Source of the DNA: Albibacillus kandeliae
GTDB taxonomy: Bacteria; Pseudomonadota; Alphaproteobacteria; Rhodobacterales; Rhodobacteraceae
Direction: 5' to 3'
Length of the DNA stretch: 64,000 bases
Assembly: GCF_003116585.1 (NCBI RefSeq)
Contig: NZ_QEHM01000003.1
Location: forward strand, 916,916 to 980,915
The position numbers were made by a program, and so were the translations under genes. Numbering within the stretch: position 1 is the stretch's first letter; each line of letters starts with the position of its first letter. Under the pieces are notes generated by a model that ran no database searches, was not told the DNA's origin, and worked only from the letters and a program-made list of their open reading frames with translations. Of this stretch, positions 61,729 through 64,000 are shown piece after piece.

Positions 61729-61980
61729 CTTTGGACGGACTCCGCAGAGGCCGCGTGTGCTGTCATGGCGGGCCCCCTTTGCAGGCTGGCACGGGAAACA
61801 TCTGGGACCTATTGGAACCACACTCGGGCAGGGGTTGGACAGATCCAGCCAGCGGGAAGTTTGTGGCGCGCCTGATGCGGGTTGGCGTCAGCGGAAGTAA
61901 TTGAAATCATGTTTGGCCTGTGCCAAGGCAGCGGAACGGTGGCGGAAGACCAACAGCCAGGGCGAGGTGGCGGAGCAGGC

Positions 61981-62955
61981 ATGAAGCACGCGGAAACGGT
62001 TACATTCGGCGGTTCGGGATTGAACCGGGCCGCGCACCTGCGCGAGGACGAGGCGGCGCTGGCCCGCGCGATCAAGCAGGAGAACGCGGCCTGCGTGCTG
62101 CTGTGGCGGGGCAAGCCGCTGATGCGTGGCGACGCGCTGGCAATGGTCCCGATGGATCACCCGATCCTGCGCCAGGGGCTCGAGCGCGAAATCGACGCCC
62201 CCGTGTTCCTCGGGCTCGAGGACAGCGGCGCGCCCGATTTCGCCTGTGACATTTCCGGGTGGGAGCCCGAGGGGCTCGACACCGGGGCGCTGGGCGGCTT
62301 CTTCGATCCCTCGCTGCAGCACCACCCCGATTTCCCGCCCGACTGCGTCTTTGCCGAATTGCGCCGGGTGATGTCCTCCCTGTCCCCGCGTGATGCCGAG
62401 CTTGCCGCGACCGCCAAGGCCATCGTCAACTGGCACAGCAGCCACAAGTTCTGCGCCCGCTGCGGGGAGCGCAGCGCGGTGTCGCACGGCGGCTGGCAGC
62501 GCACCTGCCCATCCTGCGGCGGTCATCATTTCCCGCGTACGGATCCGGTGGTCATCATGCTGATCACTCACGGAAACTCGGTTCTCATGGGCCGCTCGCA
62601 CGGCTGGCCCGAGGGCATGTACTCCCTGCTGGCCGGCTTCGTGGAGCCCGGCGAAACGCTGGAGGCGGCAGTGCGCCGCGAAGTGGTCGAAGAGGCGGGC
62701 ATCAAGGTCGGCCATGTCGACTATCTCGCCAGCCAGCCCTGGCCTTTCCCGGCCTCGCTGATGTTCGGTTGCCGCGGAGAGGCGCTGAGCCGCGAGATCA
62801 GGATCGATCCTGTCGAGATCGAGGATGCGATCTGGGTGACCCGCGAGGACATGATGACTGTGTTCGCCGGAGAACACCCGCACATCAAGCCGGCCCGCAA
62901 GGGGGCCATTGCGCATTTTCTGTTGCAAAACTGGCTGGCAGATACGCTGGATTAA
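61981..62955 (+). CDS. nudC: NAD(+) diphosphatase / NAD-cap decapping hydrolase NudC
   Basis: A 324-residue Nudix enzyme. An N-terminal domain (about 1-145) precedes a zinc ribbon (FCARCGERSA, TCPSCGGHHF). The Nudix box is GFVEPGETLEAAVRREVVEEAGI (split), giving the Gx5Ex7REUxEExGU pattern. The NudC-specific SQPWPFPASLM motif follows. Such enzymes cleave NADH/NAD and remove NAD caps from RNA. The ATG at 61981 is taken; the frame opens upstream without a better start. It converges with nothing and is followed closely by an SRPBCC gene (50 bp). Confidence 0.94.
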   Translation: MKHAETVTFGGSGLNRAAHLREDEAALARAIKQENAACVLLWRGKPLMRGDALAMVPMDHPILRQGLEREIDAPVFLGLEDSGAPDFACDISGWEPEGLDTGALGGFFDPSLQHHPDFPPDCVFAELRRVMSSLSPRDAELAATAKAIVNWHSSHKFCARCGERSAVSHGGWQRTCPSCGGHHFPRTDPVVIMLITHGNSVLMGRSHGWPEGMYSLLAGFVEPGETLEAAVRREVVEEAGIKVGHVDYLASQPWPFPASLMFGCRGEALSREIRIDPVEIEDAIWVTREDMMTVFAGEHPHIKPARKGAIAHFLLQNWLADTLD

Positions 62956-63005
62956 GCCGGACGCGTGAACCGGGGCCGGTTAGGGCCCCGTCAATCGGGA
63001 AGATC

Positions 63006-63473
63006 ATGAAGTTCTCTACCAAGGAAGATATCGAGGCGCCGATCGAGGACGTCTTTGCGATGCTCTCGGAGTTCGAAACCTTCGAGCGCTCGGCGATCCG
63101 GCGCGGGGTCGAGCTGCAGCGCGTGGGCACCCATGTCGGGCCTGGCGCCGGGATGACCTGGGTGGCGAATTTCCCTCTGCGGGGCAAGCAGCGCGAGTTG
63201 CGGCTTGAGCTGATGCAGTTCGATGCGCCCGAGACGATGCGCTTTCAGGGCATGATGCAGGGCCTCGAAACCGACATGACGCTCGCGCTCGTCGCACTGT
63301 CGCCGCGCCGGACTAGGCTGTCGGTCGAATTGACGCTGAAACCGCGCTCGCTGCCCGCGCGTCTGCTGGTGCAGTCCCTGAAGCTGGCCAAGGCGAACCT
63401 CGACAAGAAATTCAAGCTGCGGGTGGCAGAGTACGCCCGGGCGCTGGAAGAGCGCCACAAGCGTACCGCCTAG
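63006..63473 (+). CDS. SRPBCC (START/polyketide cyclase-like) family protein
   Basis: A 155-residue single-domain protein. MKFSTKEDIEAPIEDVFAMLSEFETFE is the typical first strand and helix of the SRPBCC hydrophobic-pocket fold. GPGAGMTWVANFPLRGKQRELRLELMQFDAP is its beta sheet, and the C-terminal helix (LLVQSLKLAKANLDKKFKLRVAEYARALEERHK) closes the pocket. Members bind lipids, polyketides or aromatic compounds; the ligand is unknown. It lies 50 bp after nudC and probably shares its transcript. No clear catalytic residue was seen. Start: ATG at 63006. Confidence 0.85.
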   Translation: MKFSTKEDIEAPIEDVFAMLSEFETFERSAIRRGVELQRVGTHVGPGAGMTWVANFPLRGKQRELRLELMQFDAPETMRFQGMMQGLETDMTLALVALSPRRTRLSVELTLKPRSLPARLLVQSLKLAKANLDKKFKLRVAEYARALEERHKRTA

Positions 63474-63482
63474 GTCAGTGGC

Positions 63483-64000
63483 TCACTCGCGAAAGCGGCC
63501 CTCGGCCGCCGGGTAGGTTCCCAGCACCGCGACATTGGTGGTGAAGTACCGCAGTTCGTCCAGCGCCAGCCTGACGTTCGGGTCCTCGGGGTGGCCCTCG
63601 ATATCCGCGTAGAACTGGGTCGCGGTGAAGTTCCCGTCGACCATGTAGCTTTCCAGCTTGGTCATGTTGATGCCGTTGGTCGCGAAGCCGCCCATCGCCT
63701 TGTAGAGCGCGGCGGGAATGTTGCGCACCTGGAACACGAAGCTGGTGATCATGCCGTGGTCGCCCCGGCGCGTCAGGTCGGCCTCGGGCGACATGATCAG
63801 GAAGCGGGTGGTGTTGTGCTGGTTGTCCTCGATGTGATGGGCCAGCACGTCCAGCCCGTAGATCTCACCGGCAAGGTCCCCGGCCAGCGCCGCGGTCGTC
63901 TTCAGCCCGGCCTCGGCGACATGCTTGGCCGATCCCGCGGTATCGGCGCCGGTGATCCGGTGGATGCCGTGTTTCTGCAGGAAGGTCTTGCACTGGCCCA
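63483..64000 (-). CDS. pheA: Prephenate dehydratase (5' end beyond the window)
   Basis: The C-terminal 172 codons of the enzyme that converts prephenate to phenylpyruvate for phenylalanine synthesis. The catalytic domain ends with the NTTRFLIMSPEA TRF motif and is preceded by AGSAKHVAEAGLKTTAALA and LAGEIYGLDVLAHHIEDN. A C-terminal ACT regulatory domain (FVFQVRNIPAALYKAMGGF, GINMTKLESYMV) follows, with LES instead of the ESRP-type motif, suggesting phenylalanine feedback in a modified form. Length and end are normal. The gene converges with the SRPBCC gene (9 bp apart). The start lies right of the window. Confidence 0.93.
   Translation of the reverse strand, partial: GQCKTFLQKHGIHRITGADTAGSAKHVAEAGLKTTAALAGDLAGEIYGLDVLAHHIEDNQHNTTRFLIMSPEADLTRRGDHGMITSFVFQVRNIPAALYKAMGGFATNGINMTKLESYMVDGNFTATQFYADIEGHPEDPNVRLALDELRYFTTNVAVLGTYPAAEGRFRE

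Overview
The window reads as chromosomal DNA of a GC-rich alphaproteobacterium of the Rhodobacteraceae (Roseobacter/Rhodobacter group). Supporting signs are a CcrM-type GANTC adenine methyltransferase beside rnhB, an MbfA iron exporter behind an Irr-type iron-control element, DUF2125 and DUF4170 proteins, an AcuR-like TetR regulator, several TTG/GTG starts, and palindromic GGGGCAGNGCCCC intergenic repeats. I see no rRNA, tRNA, CRISPR array, insertion sequence or prophage. The gene order looks like dense housekeeping chromosome, with one stretch (about 32-36 kb) rich in unrecognised genes.

Layout. 0-9 kb: an AcuR-like regulator with a perfect operator; a VOC protein; a dehydratase; the two halves of MnmC (wobble-uridine modification) as separate divergent genes; a DMT exporter; a lytic transglycosylase; dapA; mbfA; a TetR regulator. 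9-15 kb: a clpP homologue with a GNAT and a NYN-LOTUS protein; glutathione-dependent formaldehyde dehydrogenase; pbpC. 15-24 kb: a 1813-residue alpha-2-macroglobulin forming a tightly overlapped operon with a DUF1089 protein and pbpC; a hybrid histidine kinase with one degenerate receiver; yaaA; recQ. 26-32 kb: yggT, an MFS permease, mepA, a queuosine-precursor-type transporter, an unusual small transcription unit with a 17-nt match to the 16S rRNA anti-Shine-Dalgarno tail, arfB, a P1 peptidase and a rhomboid protease.

32-36 kb: a secreted 518-residue protein, a membrane-anchored protein with an OmpR-type winged helix at its C-terminus overlapped by a small secreted two-cysteine protein, a secreted Pro/Tyr-rich protein and an acidic protein. 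36-45 kb: rnhB (start region buried in a predicted hairpin), ccrM (three GANTC sites upstream), an adenylate cyclase, an orphan receiver, an alkane monooxygenase, mutY, and an operon of DUF721, DsbA-type oxidoreductase and CaiB-type CoA-transferase. 45-50 kb: a pmbA-cysQ-DUF4170-waaA-lpxK operon joining lipid A/Kdo synthesis to a TldE homologue and a phosphatase. 50-64 kb: DUF2125, an atypical crotonase, dnaX, a zinc metallopeptidase, an RTX protein, a TetR/hydrolase pair with twin operators, the SRP RNA (ffs), a cyclic-nucleotide phosphodiesterase without signal peptide, nudC, an SRPBCC protein and the 3' part of pheA.

Themes: cell-wall remodelling and envelope protection (slt, pbpC, alpha-2-macroglobulin, mepA, rhomboid), translation quality and tRNA modification (mnmC/mnmD, arfB, ffs), DNA replication and repair (rnhB, ccrM, mutY, recQ, dnaX), and local TetR circuits with readable operators. 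All functional statements come from motif reading by eye; no database search was possible.
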